A DNA stretch of 64,000 bases from Gemmatimonadaceae bacterium (GTDB lineage Bacteria; Gemmatimonadota; Gemmatimonadetes; Gemmatimonadales; Gemmatimonadaceae), in the NCBI GenBank assembly GCA_025934775.1, contig JAICWO010000009.1:1-64000 (forward strand), in the 5' to 3' direction. Made by a program: the position numbers and the translations under genes. Each line of letters opens with the position of its first letter. Position 1 is the stretch's first letter. Shown in pieces: positions 6,985 through 16,181 of this stretch. The notes beneath the pieces are model-generated. The model did no database searches, was not told the DNA's origin, and saw only the letters and a list, made by a program, of their open reading frames with translations.

Positions 6985-9789
6985 TTACGGCGCGGGGCTC
7001 TGGACCTGAGGCAGGCTCACCTGCGTGTCGTTGCTCCACTGGCCGCCCGCAAAATGCGGAAGCGGGATCGGCACCGTCACGAGGGCACTCACTCCGTCGG
7101 TCACGTTACCGAGAGCCAAGTGGTAGTTGAGCACGATCTTGAACTGCGCTGTGCCGCTGAACAGCGGGTAGCTCGCGTTGAAGATCGACCCCGCCAGGGA
7201 CTGCGTGTAGTCCACGGTGATCACCTGGAAGCCCGGCTGGCTCGTTGCGGGGGCGGAGCAGATCGCCACCGAGTACCGCAAGTTCGGATCGAGCGCGGCG
7301 CTTGGCACGAGGCCCGTCTGCGCGGAGCGGTAGCACGTCTTTCCGTTGTCGCTCTCGAAGACCTCCGTCGAGTACGTCCCCGTGCCGTAGGTCGTGCCGT
7401 TGCTCATCACGGTGCCGGTCAGTGTGAACGAGCCGAGATCGGCGTTGTTCGGGACCACGAGCAGCGCGAGCTGGTCGACTTCGGCGCCCTGTCCCGTCAG
7501 TTCGCTGAATGGCGACGATGAGAGTGAGCCGCTTGTCGTGAGCCATTCCTGCGTGATCACGGCGTCCGTCGCTTTGACGTCCGTGAACGCACCATTCGAT
7601 TTCACCGTGAGCACGCCGGCGGCCACGTTATTCGATACGATCGGGTCGCCCGGGCTCGAGGCCGTCGGCGTTCCGATCACCGCGAGCGGAATCGCACCGA
7701 CTGCAAGATTGCTCGGCAGCACCACCGTGTAGGAGCAGACGCTCGTCCCGCCGGCGCCGATGCTCACCGTTCCAGTCGTCTGTGTCTGCGTGAAGGCATC
7801 CGCCGCGGTGTCCACCGCGGGTGCCGTGAGGCTCGTGATGGCACTGTGATTCACGAGGAGACTGCCGCATGTCAGGCTGGTGCCGATGGTCGTGTTGCCG
7901 TTCGTGAACGGCGCCTGAACCGTGACCGTGGCGCCCTGCTTGATCGTGGCCACCGTATCGAGGCTGGCGGGCTGACCGTTGACCAGCACCAGGAGCGAGC
8001 TGCCCTGCACGTCGGCTCGGCGGATGTCGTTGATCGTGCCGCTGATCGACGTGTTCGCGACCGGTGCGTCGTTCTTGATGCCGGTGCTGATCGAGAAAGC
8101 GACGGTATGCGGATGCAGCGCGTTGTCGGTCTCGACGAACGCCTGGTTGATGCTGCACATCGCACTGCCCGCCGCCACGTTCGACAGCGTCGGACCGCTC
8201 ACCCACGACGCGGTGCTCGTCTTGTCGACGCCATCGATGAACACTTTGCACGAGATCGTGTTCACTGAAGACGTATTGAGCAGCGAGCTCACGGTGAGTC
8301 TGGCCGCATAGGTCGCCACATCGCCGGAGTGCACGGTGTCAGCGGCCGACACGAGGCCGATCTGCTGATTGGTGATCGACTCCGCGGCATCGGTGAAGCT
8401 GATCGCATCCGCCGTCACCGTCGCTTCGGGAATCGGCGGTGCAACCGTGATCGTGATCGTGCTGCCGGTGTTGTTCGCCGCGTTCGCGTCCGTGCCGCCG
8501 GCCGGGAGGGAAATCACCGGCGTGATGCTGTACGTGCCGGCTGCCGCGAAGGTGTATGGAATCTTGCACGCGTCGGACGGAGCGCCCGGCGACACCGTCG
8601 CCGTGCCGCTGATCGTCTGGGTCGCGCTGGTCCCCGTGTTCACGATCGTGAGCGTGCACGTCACCGGACCCGTGGGCGCCTGGCCCCCGAGCAGCGTCGT
8701 GTACTGATACAGCGTGATCGGCTCCTGCGCGCGAAGCGAGAGGAGAGTCAGATTGTGCGGCGCGCCGCTGCCGGTATCCGCCTGCGTGAGCCCCGCCGAG
8801 ACGTCCGGGTCTCCGGTCGCCGGCGCCGACAGGATCGTGAAATCCGCGGTGGTATTGTTGGCCGGATCGTAATCGCCCGGATAGAGCGGCATCGCGGTCA
8901 CGTGAACCGTGTGCGATCCGAAGCCGAGCGTGAGGGTGAAGACGCACGGCACGGTCTGCCCCGGCGCGATCGCGATGTTCTGCGGGCCCGAGTACGCGAA
9001 CGCGTTGGCGTTGCCGGGCGTCTGCTGCGCGCCGTCGACGAAGACCGCGCACATCATGTTCGCGCCGACGACCGGCGGCTGGCCGTTGATGCTTTTGGTA
9101 TTAGGAAAGTCTACCGAGAACATGGTCGCCGCGCCCGAGACGACCGACAGCGTGGCAGTCCGGTTGCCGCCGAGTCCTTTCCAGACCTGCTGCGACTGAA
9201 TGTCCACGTCCGGCAGCGACACTCCCGGCTGCTGATCCCGCACGACATCCGTCTTGCTGCCGTCGCCACCGACGCCATTCAGATTGGCCTGGACCAGCAC
9301 CGTCCATCCGGCGCCCCACTTCGTCGTGCACGCCTGATCGTCCTTGTCGCCGTCGGTGTCGCCCGCGTCACCCTTGCCGGTCGAGCACAGGTCGACCGGC
9401 GTGGTGTAGACGTTCACGCCGTCGGTTTTGAAATTCACGTTCTCGACGGCGACCTGCTTGCTGTTCGCATCGAGAATCTTGTATTGGATTTTCTGGAAAT
9501 ATCCGGCGCTCGCCGGCGGAGTCGCGGGCGAGTTCGTCGCGTCGTCGTAGGTGCCGGTCCGGATCTCGAGCGTCGCGTTACCGCTCGCGTCGACGAGGAC
9601 GCGGGTCGCGATCGAGCCTTGTTTCGCCGAGTTGCCGACGTCGCCCGGTCTGCCGTCGAGGTTCGCACTTCCCGGCGTCACACCATTCGGTGCCACCGGA
9701 GCGTCGATGTCGCGGCCGCACCCGATGAGGGCGATGGCGGCGACGGCAAGGGTTGTGAATGAAGATGAGAACGAACGGAGAGAGATCAT
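6985..9789 (-). CDS. Large secreted lipoprotein with CARDB-like repeats
   Basis: A 934-residue protein starting at MISLRSF. It has a hydrophobic signal and a lipobox LIGC at about residues 21-24, so it should be lipid-anchored after export. The mature part is low in charge and rich in Thr, Ser and Val. It contains several beta-sandwich repeats with the D-x-x-A-N-N or V-S-N-N turn seen in CARDB/DUF11-type adhesion domains (three copies are visible). A start 15 codons upstream exists, but the lipoprotein signal favours the internal ATG. It lies between prepilin genes on the same strand, so a role as a surface component or substrate of that system is plausible. I do not recognise a named family. 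Confidence 0.7.
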   Translation of the reverse strand: MISLRSFSSSFTTLAVAAIALIGCGRDIDAPVAPNGVTPGSANLDGRPGDVGNSAKQGSIATRVLVDASGNATLEIRTGTYDDATNSPATPPASAGYFQKIQYKILDANSKQVAVENVNFKTDGVNVYTTPVDLCSTGKGDAGDTDGDKDDQACTTKWGAGWTVLVQANLNGVGGDGSKTDVVRDQQPGVSLPDVDIQSQQVWKGLGGNRTATLSVVSGAATMFSVDFPNTKSINGQPPVVGANMMCAVFVDGAQQTPGNANAFAYSGPQNIAIAPGQTVPCVFTLTLGFGSHTVHVTAMPLYPGDYDPANNTTADFTILSAPATGDPDVSAGLTQADTGSGAPHNLTLLSLRAQEPITLYQYTTLLGGQAPTGPVTCTLTIVNTGTSATQTISGTATVSPGAPSDACKIPYTFAAAGTYSITPVISLPAGGTDANAANNTGSTITITVAPPIPEATVTADAISFTDAAESITNQQIGLVSAADTVHSGDVATYAARLTVSSLLNTSSVNTISCKVFIDGVDKTSTASWVSGPTLSNVAAGSAMCSINQAFVETDNALHPHTVAFSISTGIKNDAPVANTSISGTINDIRRADVQGSSLLVLVNGQPASLDTVATIKQGATVTVQAPFTNGNTTIGTSLTCGSLLVNHSAITSLTAPAVDTAADAFTQTQTTGTVSIGAGGTSVCSYTVVLPSNLAVGAIPLAVIGTPTASSPGDPIVSNNVAAGVLTVKSNGAFTDVKATDAVITQEWLTTSGSLSSSPFSELTGQGAEVDQLALLVVPNNADLGSFTLTGTVMSNGTTYGTGTYSTEVFESDNGKTCYRSAQTGLVPSAALDPNLRYSVAICSAPATSQPGFQVITVDYTQSLAGSIFNASYPLFSGTAQFKIVLNYHLALGNVTDGVSALVTVPIPLPHFAGGQWSNDTQVSLPQVQSPAP

Positions 9790-10096
9790 CGTCGAAGTCT
9801 CTACCTGGTAAGGTATTTGGAACAGCGCAGCCACTGATTCGCGAGGCAGCAGGGAATGATGCCGCGCCCTGCGCAGTGGTGCCGTGATGTGGATTACAGC
9901 GAGGAATGCGAAATCGCAGGGCGGCCGTGCCGCTACCTGGGGTTAGCCTTTCCCTGTGAGCATGATACAGTCGCGGTTAACAAGATCGTACGCAAGCCAA
10001 AATTTGTTTCACCCCAATGCGACTGCGACGGAAAAGGGGCGGCCGTTGAAGTATCGGCCGCCCGGCTCTGGAGCGCGACTGATGCTGTCGTCGCCG
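9790..10096. other. Intergenic stretch between prepilin 5 and the repeat lipoprotein
   Basis: About 307 bases without a credible gene. It contains the terminator of the upstream prepilin pair (10032-10063) and must carry the promoter of the lipoprotein operon. A TATCAT hexamer on the minus strand near 9962-9967 could be a -10 element, but I see no matching -35. Confidence 0.4.
10032..10063 (-). terminator. Rho-independent terminator of the prepilin 6-prepilin 5 transcript
   Basis: On the minus strand GGGCGGCCG, a 9-base loop and CGGCCGCCC form a perfect 9-bp stem, followed by CTTTTCC. It starts about 34 bases after the stop of prepilin 5. Confidence 0.75.
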
Positions 10097-10768
10097 TCAC
10101 GGAACTGGCGCTGCGAGGAAGTAAGCTGGTGTCGCCAAAGCAGTTGGGCTCGTTGGCGTGGGAAATCGGAACCGCCCCTGAAGCCCTGGTTGCGCCTCGT
10201 TCGGTCCATCGATGATGCCATTCACGATGAGCGCCTGCTGAAGATTCAGGCTGTCTACCCGAACGGCTATGAACAGCGGGTTCGTCGCGATGAAACCCGC
10301 GCACGGTACCATCTGCGTCCCCACGCCGGCACAGAGCTCCGGAATCCCGCTGATCGCGTCGTACCGGACGAGCGTATTCTCGATGTCGGCGACATACCCG
10401 CTACGAATCGTTGCGCCCGGGTCCGCGCTGATCGACGCCGCCAGATACGGTCCCTTCCAGAGTCGCACCTGCTGCGGGGTGTAGATGTCCGTGTGTGTGA
10501 TTGTGGAATCACACGGATTGAATGTATTGCACGAGCTGTTCGTGAGCAGCGGCTCCGTCAGGTCTTCGATATCACCCGGAAGCGCGCCTTTGACGTCTGA
10601 GGCAAACTGCTGCGCGGCGGTCGAAATCGAATTCAGATCGTTCGCGACCTTCACCGGGTCCGCGGCATCGGCCTTCTTGAGCACCGACGGCACCACGAAT
10701 GCCGCCATCACCGCCAGAATACCAACGGTGACCACGGTCTCCACGAGCGTGAAGCCGCGACGCTGCAT
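10097..10768 (-). CDS. GspG-like pseudopilin / type IV prepilin 5
   Basis: A 223-residue prepilin-like protein from MQRRG; GAGG lies 9 bases before this ATG, which decides the start over an upstream in-frame one. Cleavage is after Gly5, then FTLVE and a hydrophobic helix to about residue 30. W-x-G-P-Y is at 104-108. Two cysteines (80 and 86) before the motif could form a disulfide. Its first 45 residues are almost the same as those of the next gene upstream (shared DPVKV-x-NDLN stretch), so the two are recent tandem duplicates. A strong terminator follows. Confidence 0.85.
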   Translation of the reverse strand: MQRRGFTLVETVVTVGILAVMAAFVVPSVLKKADAADPVKVANDLNSISTAAQQFASDVKGALPGDIEDLTEPLLTNSSCNTFNPCDSTITHTDIYTPQQVRLWKGPYLAASISADPGATIRSGYVADIENTLVRYDAISGIPELCAGVGTQMVPCAGFIATNPLFIAVRVDSLNLQQALIVNGIIDGPNEAQPGLQGRFRFPTPTSPTALATPAYFLAAPVP

Positions 10769-10819
10769 CGGTGATCGCCTCGGGGGCATCGGAGCTGATC
10801 TCATCCGGCCGCTCGCTCA

Positions 10820-11482
10820 CTAGTGCGTGACAGGGACGGCCATGTAGTAGGCCGTTACGGTGCCGCTCACCGGTTTCGTCCATCGAAACCGTCCCGTCGT
10901 GTTCGAGCTGTCGGCCTGATTCAGATCGCTCGATCCGTCGAAGTTCGTGTTGAGCTGCGTCGCCTGCGTATACGTCAGGCCATGCACCTGGACCGACACG
11001 AAAAGCTGCGCGGTTTTCGAGAACGTCGCGTTCACCACGCCCGATGAATTGTGCTCCGGCGTGTTGTGATCGACATCGTACCGATCCAGGAAATTCATGA
11101 TGAACGACGTGAACCCGGTCGCGAGACTGTCGTGCGGATTGCTCGTGATCGTCGCTCCCATGTACGGTCCGTTCCACACCGCTGCCTGGTTCACGTTGAT
11201 CAACGTGCTGTCGATCAGCGCGTCCACGTTCGCCGTGGGTCGTGCGATCAGGCTCGAGAGCTGGTGTGGGATGCCCGCCTTCGTATCGCCCACGAAGCTC
11301 TCAATCGCGGTGCCTACGGTGTTCAGGTCATTCTGGACCTTCACCGGGTCACCCGCGCCAGCCTTCTGGATGACGGTGGGCACCACGAATGCCGCGAGCA
11401 CCGCGAGGAGTCCCACGGTCACCACGGTCTCGATCAGCGTGAATCCGGAGCGGCGTCGCATCCGAAGTTGAGTCGAACTCAT
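10820..11482 (-). CDS. GspG-like pseudopilin / type IV prepilin 6
   Basis: A 220-residue prepilin-like protein starting at MSSTQLR, with GAGAG 7 bases before the ATG. A start codon further upstream is possible but would place a long charged tail before the leader. Cleavage is after Gly13, then FTLIE and a hydrophobic helix. W-x-G-P-Y is at 103-107. It is the first gene of a two-prepilin transcript and a close paralogue of prepilin 5. The 299-base region upstream holds a bulged palindrome that may be an operator. Confidence 0.85.
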   Translation of the reverse strand: MSSTQLRMRRRSGFTLIETVVTVGLLAVLAAFVVPTVIQKAGAGDPVKVQNDLNTVGTAIESFVGDTKAGIPHQLSSLIARPTANVDALIDSTLINVNQAAVWNGPYMGATITSNPHDSLATGFTSFIMNFLDRYDVDHNTPEHNSSGVVNATFSKTAQLFVSVQVHGLTYTQATQLNTNFDGSSDLNQADSSNTTGRFRWTKPVSGTVTAYYMAVPVTH

Positions 11483-11781
11483 TGCAATACTCTCGAAATC
11501 TGGTTCACCCGCGGAGGCGACGACGTCACCGCCGTCGCGCTCTGTTTCATTAGCTCCTTCGCGCGCATCGTAGAGAATGCGCATTATTCGCCCGTTACGC
11601 ACGCACTGCGTGCCGTAACGCACGTCGTGACATACACCGCAAACTTTATATATACCAGTTGGTTAGCTGGCTGTCGCTTGGCACCACGAGTCCTCCGCGG
11701 CACGACCGCTATGCAAGGACGAGCGGCCCGCCCACCGCGTCATCAAGCTGTAAACAAATGAAGACCGCGCCTGGGACCAAG
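11483..11781. promoter_or_regulatory. Upstream region of prepilin 6 with bulged palindrome
   Basis: No gene is visible in these 299 bases. At 11593-11620 CGTTACG and CGTAACG flank GCACGCA-C-TGCGTGC, a nearly perfect palindrome interrupted by one extra base. A TATATATA-rich patch lies at 11647-11655 and could hold a -10 element. Either could serve the minus-strand prepilin pair. Confidence 0.35.
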
Positions 11782-12894
11782 TCACAATCCCAGGTTTTCG
11801 CTTACGTGCTCACGCCGCTTCATACCCACCAGCGCGCTCGTCACGCCCGGCACGCCGCGCGCGAACGCGAGCGCCCGCTGCGAGTCGCTCTGGAGCCCAG
11901 GAAACGCCTCGACCACCGCGGTCGGTAGACCCGACGCGAGTCGACCCTGCATGAGCGACGCGCTCGCAACCACCATCAAGCCCAACGCTTCGGCCGCTTC
12001 CACAGCCGTCACCATCTTGCCGCCCATGCTCTGTGTGGGAACGCGGACCGCCTCAGGCATCGCCAGGTTGATTGGCATCTGTACCACCCGGAACCGGTGA
12101 TCGCGGCCGCCAACGTCGTGCGCGAGCGTCACCAGCTCCTCGATCGACAGGTAATCGCGCGCGTCTGGCGCGACGCGGAACGCGTCCCAGGTGGCGCAGC
12201 CGTACACGCCGATCTCATCGCGCGAGGCTGATTCCTCGAGCGCCGCCATCGCGCCGCGAAGGCGGTCCTTCAGATCCTCATGGTCGAGCGTCGCGGCCTG
12301 CTGCTCCGGATTGTGGAGATAATACACGTCGATGGTGCGCAGGCCGAGGTTCTGACGGCTCTTCGCGATACAGTACCGGAGGAATCTCGGCGCGAGACTG
12401 TGCCCGCCAGCCACGATCTCGTCCGGCCGCAGGATCTCGGGATCGATGAACTCTCGCTGGACGTAGTCCCGGTACGCCTCCCGGCTGGCCGGCGGCGTCA
12501 CGTCGAGCGGGATGTATCCGCCCTTCGAGCACACGACGAGCTGATCGCGCGAAACCGCGCCGCCTGCGATTACGCGCTGGATCGCCGATCCGGCCGTCCG
12601 TTCCGAACGCTGACACCGATAGTTGATCGCGGTGTCGACGAGATTGATCCCGTGCTCGATGGCATGGGTGATGGCCGACTCGTACAGGTCATCGTCCTCG
12701 TCGGTGGAGTCGCCCAGGTAGGTCCCGATGCCAATCGAGGATACGCGAAGATCGAATGGCGTCGTGCGGTAGAGCTCCTCGAACGGCGAGCCGAACCGTT
12801 GCGCATACCTCGCCGTGGCCTCGGGTGTCGCGCGGAGTTTGGTCGTGTCCACACCAGGCGCGGCTGTAGCGTTGGATCGTGATCTGTTGGTCAT
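11782..12894 (-). CDS. Aldo/keto reductase family oxidoreductase
   Basis: About 370 residues. It has the aldo/keto reductase TIM-barrel pattern: IGIGTYLG near the start, an HGINLVDTAINY segment with the catalytic Asp and Tyr, a later VYYLHNPE strand and an IGVYGCATW strand. It probably reduces a carbonyl with NADPH; the substrate is not evident. The ATG chosen begins MTNRSRS; an upstream TTG would add 13 residues. It is divergent from the desaturase gene and no partner gene lies on its strand. Confidence 0.85.
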   Translation of the reverse strand: MTNRSRSNATAAPGVDTTKLRATPEATARYAQRFGSPFEELYRTTPFDLRVSSIGIGTYLGDSTDEDDDLYESAITHAIEHGINLVDTAINYRCQRSERTAGSAIQRVIAGGAVSRDQLVVCSKGGYIPLDVTPPASREAYRDYVQREFIDPEILRPDEIVAGGHSLAPRFLRYCIAKSRQNLGLRTIDVYYLHNPEQQAATLDHEDLKDRLRGAMAALEESASRDEIGVYGCATWDAFRVAPDARDYLSIEELVTLAHDVGGRDHRFRVVQMPINLAMPEAVRVPTQSMGGKMVTAVEAAEALGLMVVASASLMQGRLASGLPTAVVEAFPGLQSDSQRALAFARGVPGVTSALVGMKRREHVSENLGL

Positions 12895-13066
12895 GTCGAA
12901 ATCAGACTTATGCGACTCGTGGCGGCGCTGCAAGCCGCGAGATCGTGATTGCCGCGGCCGGTCCGTGTCGCGAGCGGCCGGCGATCGTCCGATAGCAGCG
13001 ACCCTGCGGCACGGTTAGATTCCGCAGCTTCGGGAGCTGTATCGTCTATTAATGTGGAGTCAGGCA

Positions 13067-13819
13067 ATGCCAGGTTTTGGAGTCGGGGTAGCGCGATGGT
13101 GGATCCCTGTCCTGTTCATCGTGGTCGCCGGACATTTCACGAACGTCTGCGTCACGTTGTTCTTGCACCGGGCGCAGACCCACCGCGGCGTGCGGCTGCA
13201 CTATCTCGCTGCGCTCCCGATGCGGCTTTGGCTCTGGCTGACCACCGCGATCGTCACGAAGGAATGGGTCGCCTGTCATCGCAAGCATCACGCATTCGCC
13301 GATCGTGAAGGGGATCCGCACAGCCCTCTGCTCGAAGGCCTGCGCAACATTGTCTTCAAGGGCGCATTCTACTATCGCCGGGCCGTCCGGCAGCCGGGCA
13401 TGCTCGACAAGTACGGCAAAGGTACGCCGAACGACTGGATCGAGCGCCATCTCCTGAGCCGCCTCAATTGGCTGGGCATCTTGCTCATGCTCGGGATCGA
13501 CATCTACATCTTTGGTTTCTTCATCGGCCCTGTCGTCTGGGGCGTGCAGATGATGTGGATTCCGTTCTGGGCCGCCGGTATCGTGAATGGGGTGGGCCAC
13601 GCACTCGGATACCGCAATTTCCAGGTGAAGGACGAGAGCCGGAATATTTCGCCGATCGCGATCTGGCTTGGGGGCGAAGAGCTCCACAACAACCATCACG
13701 CCGATCCGAAGTCCGCGCGATTCGCCGCGCGGTGGTTCGAGTTCGATATCGGCTGGGTCTACATCCGGATGTTGCAGTTCTTTCGGTTGGCGAAAGTCGA
13801 TTACGCGCGCGGGCACTGA
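13067..13819 (+). CDS. Acyl-CoA/acyl-lipid fatty acid desaturase
   Basis: A 250-residue membrane di-iron desaturase with all three histidine boxes: HRAQTH (34-39), HRKHH (71-75) and HNNHH (207-211). At least four hydrophobic segments surround them, as in the delta-9 desaturase family. It should introduce a double bond into membrane acyl chains and adjust fluidity. The second ATG is chosen because GGAG lies 7 bases before it; the first ATG, 15 bases upstream, has no ribosome site. The gene ends at a strong terminator and appears monocistronic. Confidence 0.9.
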   Translation: MPGFGVGVARWWIPVLFIVVAGHFTNVCVTLFLHRAQTHRGVRLHYLAALPMRLWLWLTTAIVTKEWVACHRKHHAFADREGDPHSPLLEGLRNIVFKGAFYYRRAVRQPGMLDKYGKGTPNDWIERHLLSRLNWLGILLMLGIDIYIFGFFIGPVVWGVQMMWIPFWAAGIVNGVGHALGYRNFQVKDESRNISPIAIWLGGEELHNNHHADPKSARFAARWFEFDIGWVYIRMLQFFRLAKVDYARGH

Positions 13820-13842
13820 GCGGCTCGTCCACAGGCAACACA

Positions 13843-13874
13843 ACGGGGCAGCGCGAGAGCGCTGCCCCGTTTTC
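13843..13874 (+). terminator. Rho-independent terminator after the desaturase gene
   Basis: ACGGGGCAGCGC, GAGA tetraloop and GCGCTGCCCCGT form a perfect 12-bp stem followed by TTTTC, 24 bases after the stop codon. Confidence 0.9.
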
Positions 13875-14002
13875 GTATCGGTGCGCCGCTGGTGCGTTGC
13901 TGGTGTGTTGCGCCGACGTGAGCTCGTTCGAGACGACACCATGAGCTCACCGCGCGCGGCGCTCGGTCCTCGTCACTAAATTTCGAATCCACGAGGAACA
14001 TC

Positions 14003-14281
14003 ATGTCCGAGATCACTTGCTCCCGCTGTGGCCAGACAAAGGCCGCCTTCGACCGTCCGCCATTCCCGGGCGCACTCGGTCAACGCATCGTCGAGAACAT
14101 CTGCCAGGATTGCTGGGCCCAGTGGCTCAGGCAGCAGACGATGTTGATCAATCACTACGGCCTGAACGTGATGGACCCGCAGGCCCGCAGTTTTCTCAAG
14201 GGCAATATGGAGGCGTTCCTCTTCAAGTCCGGTCAGCAGGAGGACGTGGACACCACGAAGAAGGGAACGATTCAATGGTGA
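14003..14281 (+). CDS. YggX-like Fe(2+)-trafficking / oxidative damage protection protein with four cysteines
   Basis: A 92-residue protein matching the YggX family: FDRPPFPG, ALGQRI, then QQTMLINHYGLN and DPQARSFLKGNMEAFLF. The family protects Fe-S enzymes and may move ferrous iron. Unlike the classical proteins with one N-terminal Cys, this one has two CxxC pairs (6/9 and 34/37), as in a zinc or iron knuckle. GAGGAACATC precedes the ATG. It overlaps the next gene by seven bases, so the two are probably co-translated. Confidence 0.85.
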   Translation: MSEITCSRCGQTKAAFDRPPFPGALGQRIVENICQDCWAQWLRQQTMLINHYGLNVMDPQARSFLKGNMEAFLFKSGQQEDVDTTKKGTIQW

Positions 14282-16149
14282 GCCGTCTCGCCGTCGTGGC
14301 GCTGTGCTCAGGTGCAGCGCTCGCCGGTTGCGCGTCACTGCCCCGCGGCACGGCTCCCGCCGCCAGCAACGCGCGCGATTGGGCCGATTCCGTGCTCGCG
14401 ACCATGACCCCGCGCGACAAGGCCGCGCAGCTGGTGTGGCCGCAGCTGTATGGCGACTACACGCCCGCGACGAGCGCCGGATGGATTCGCGTCCGCGACC
14501 TCATCGCGCAGCAGCACGTCGGCGGATTCATCATGTCCATTGGCTCGCCGATCGAGACGGCGGCAAAGCTCAACGACATGCAGCGACTCAGCGCGCTGCC
14601 GCTCATCGTCGGCGCGGACTACGAGACGGGAGTCGCCTTCCGCCAGCGCGGCGGCTACTTCCTGCCCAACGACATCTATCTCGGCGGCGGAACGATGTTC
14701 CCGCCACAGATGGGCATTGGCGCGACGCGGGACACCGCGCTCGCCTATCGCGAGGGCGAGATCACCGCGCTGGAAGGCCGCGCGATCGGCGTGCACATGG
14801 CGTTCGCGCCGGTATTGGACGTCAATAACAACCCGGCCAACCCGGTCATCGGCGTCCGATCGTTCGGCGAGAATCCGCATCTCGTCGCCGACATGGGCGC
14901 CGCGTTCATTCACGGTCTGCAGTCGCACGGCATGTTCGCTACGGGAAAGCATTTTCCCGGTCATGGCGACACGGATGAGAATTCTCATCTGACGATCAGC
15001 ACGGTACACTCGAGCCGTGCGGAGCTCGACACGGTGGAGCTCGTGCCGTTCCGGCGCGCGATCGCGGCCGGCGTGCAAGGGATCATGACCTTTCATGGCC
15101 TCGTCCCCGCACTCGACTCCACGCCCGTGCCGGCGACGCTCAATCCCGCGATCATGACCGGGCTGCTGCGCAAACAGCTCGGCTTCAAGGGGCTTCTCGT
15201 CACGGACGCGATGGACATGAGCGGAGTACTGTCACGCGTCTCTCGCCCGGGTGCCGCGGCGAGCAAGGACGTGCAGGGGGATTACGGAACGATCAAGAAC
15301 GCACTCAGCATCGGGGAGGCCTGCCAGTTGGCGATCGCCGCCGGCGCCGACATCCTGCTCATGCCGAGCGACGTACCGGGTGCGATCGATGCCGTCGTCG
15401 ACGGGGTTCGCGACGGCCGTTTCACGCAGGGGCGCGTCGATTCGTCGGCGCGGCGTGTGCTCGAGATGAAGGCGCGCCTGGGCTTGAATCGGCGGCGTGT
15501 CGTCAGCTTGGACACTCTTCGCGCGATCGTCGGCGACACGGCGCATCTTGCGGTAGCCGCGACCGCGGCGGAGAAGTCGATCACGCTCGCCAAGGATTCG
15601 CTCCATCTCGTGCCGCTCGTGCAGCCGGGCGAGTCGTCAGCACCGCGCGTGCTGTCGATCACGATCGCGACACGCACCGATTTGCCGGCCGGCGCGACCT
15701 TCAACGCCGAGCTTCGCCGCGCCGCCAAGACTCTCCACACCGAGTTGATTCACCCTGAAGACCCGTCGCCGAATTTCGAGCGCCTGCTCGCGCTGGCCGA
15801 TTCGTCGGACGTCGCCATCGTGAGCTCGTATCTCACGACGGGTACCAACGTTTCGAACCCGAGCGCGCCGGAGCCGATCGCCAAATTCATGCGCGACTTG
15901 GTCGCGCGGCATCCGCGCACGCTGCTCGTGGCATTCGGGAATCCGTATCTTCTCCAGCAAGTCCCCGCGGTTTCGAGCTATCTCGTCGCGTGGGGCCCGT
16001 TCCCGGTCTCGCAGACGGCCGCGGGCCTCGCGGTGATCGGCGCCGCACCGATCACCGGGCGGCTCCCGATCAGCATTCCGCCACTGTTGCGCTTTGGGGC
16101 TGGCGAGGATCGATTCAACGCAGCCCGCAGCCCAACGCCGTCGCGGTAG
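14275..16149 (+). CDS. Glycoside hydrolase family 3 lipoprotein (beta-N-acetylhexosaminidase-like)
   Basis: A 624-residue exported protein. The N-terminus has a hydrophobic signal and lipobox LAGC. The GH3 barrel shows KHFPGHGDT, the following D-E-N-S-H loop with the acid/base dyad typical of NagZ-type enzymes, and TDAMDMSG with the nucleophile Asp. A C-terminal alpha/beta domain of about 200 residues follows. Length and layout resemble extracellular N-acetylglucosaminidases such as Bacillus YbbD/NagZ rather than short cytosolic NagZ, so a role in muropeptide or amino-sugar recycling is likely. The start inside the yggX-like gene gives the lipoprotein signal; longer starts are out-of-frame readings of that gene. 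Confidence 0.85.
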   Translation: MVSRLAVVALCSGAALAGCASLPRGTAPAASNARDWADSVLATMTPRDKAAQLVWPQLYGDYTPATSAGWIRVRDLIAQQHVGGFIMSIGSPIETAAKLNDMQRLSALPLIVGADYETGVAFRQRGGYFLPNDIYLGGGTMFPPQMGIGATRDTALAYREGEITALEGRAIGVHMAFAPVLDVNNNPANPVIGVRSFGENPHLVADMGAAFIHGLQSHGMFATGKHFPGHGDTDENSHLTISTVHSSRAELDTVELVPFRRAIAAGVQGIMTFHGLVPALDSTPVPATLNPAIMTGLLRKQLGFKGLLVTDAMDMSGVLSRVSRPGAAASKDVQGDYGTIKNALSIGEACQLAIAAGADILLMPSDVPGAIDAVVDGVRDGRFTQGRVDSSARRVLEMKARLGLNRRRVVSLDTLRAIVGDTAHLAVAATAAEKSITLAKDSLHLVPLVQPGESSAPRVLSITIATRTDLPAGATFNAELRRAAKTLHTELIHPEDPSPNFERLLALADSSDVAIVSSYLTTGTNVSNPSAPEPIAKFMRDLVARHPRTLLVAFGNPYLLQQVPAVSSYLVAWGPFPVSQTAAGLAVIGAAPITGRLPISIPPLLRFGAGEDRFNAARSPTPSR

Positions 16150-16181
16150 CGGGGCCGCCCAGCGTGGCGGCCTTGACTTAT

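Noticed and set aside
6316-9762. Long plus-strand open frames (up to about 480 codons) opposite the lipoprotein and prepilin genes
   Set aside because: They are Arg/Asp/Val-rich mirror images of real coding sequence in a high-GC genome, with no ribosome sites, signals or motifs.
14017-14274. N-terminal extension of the GH3 gene through the yggX-like gene
   Set aside because: It is an out-of-frame reading of a conserved protein; the ATG at 14275 gives a clear lipoprotein signal.
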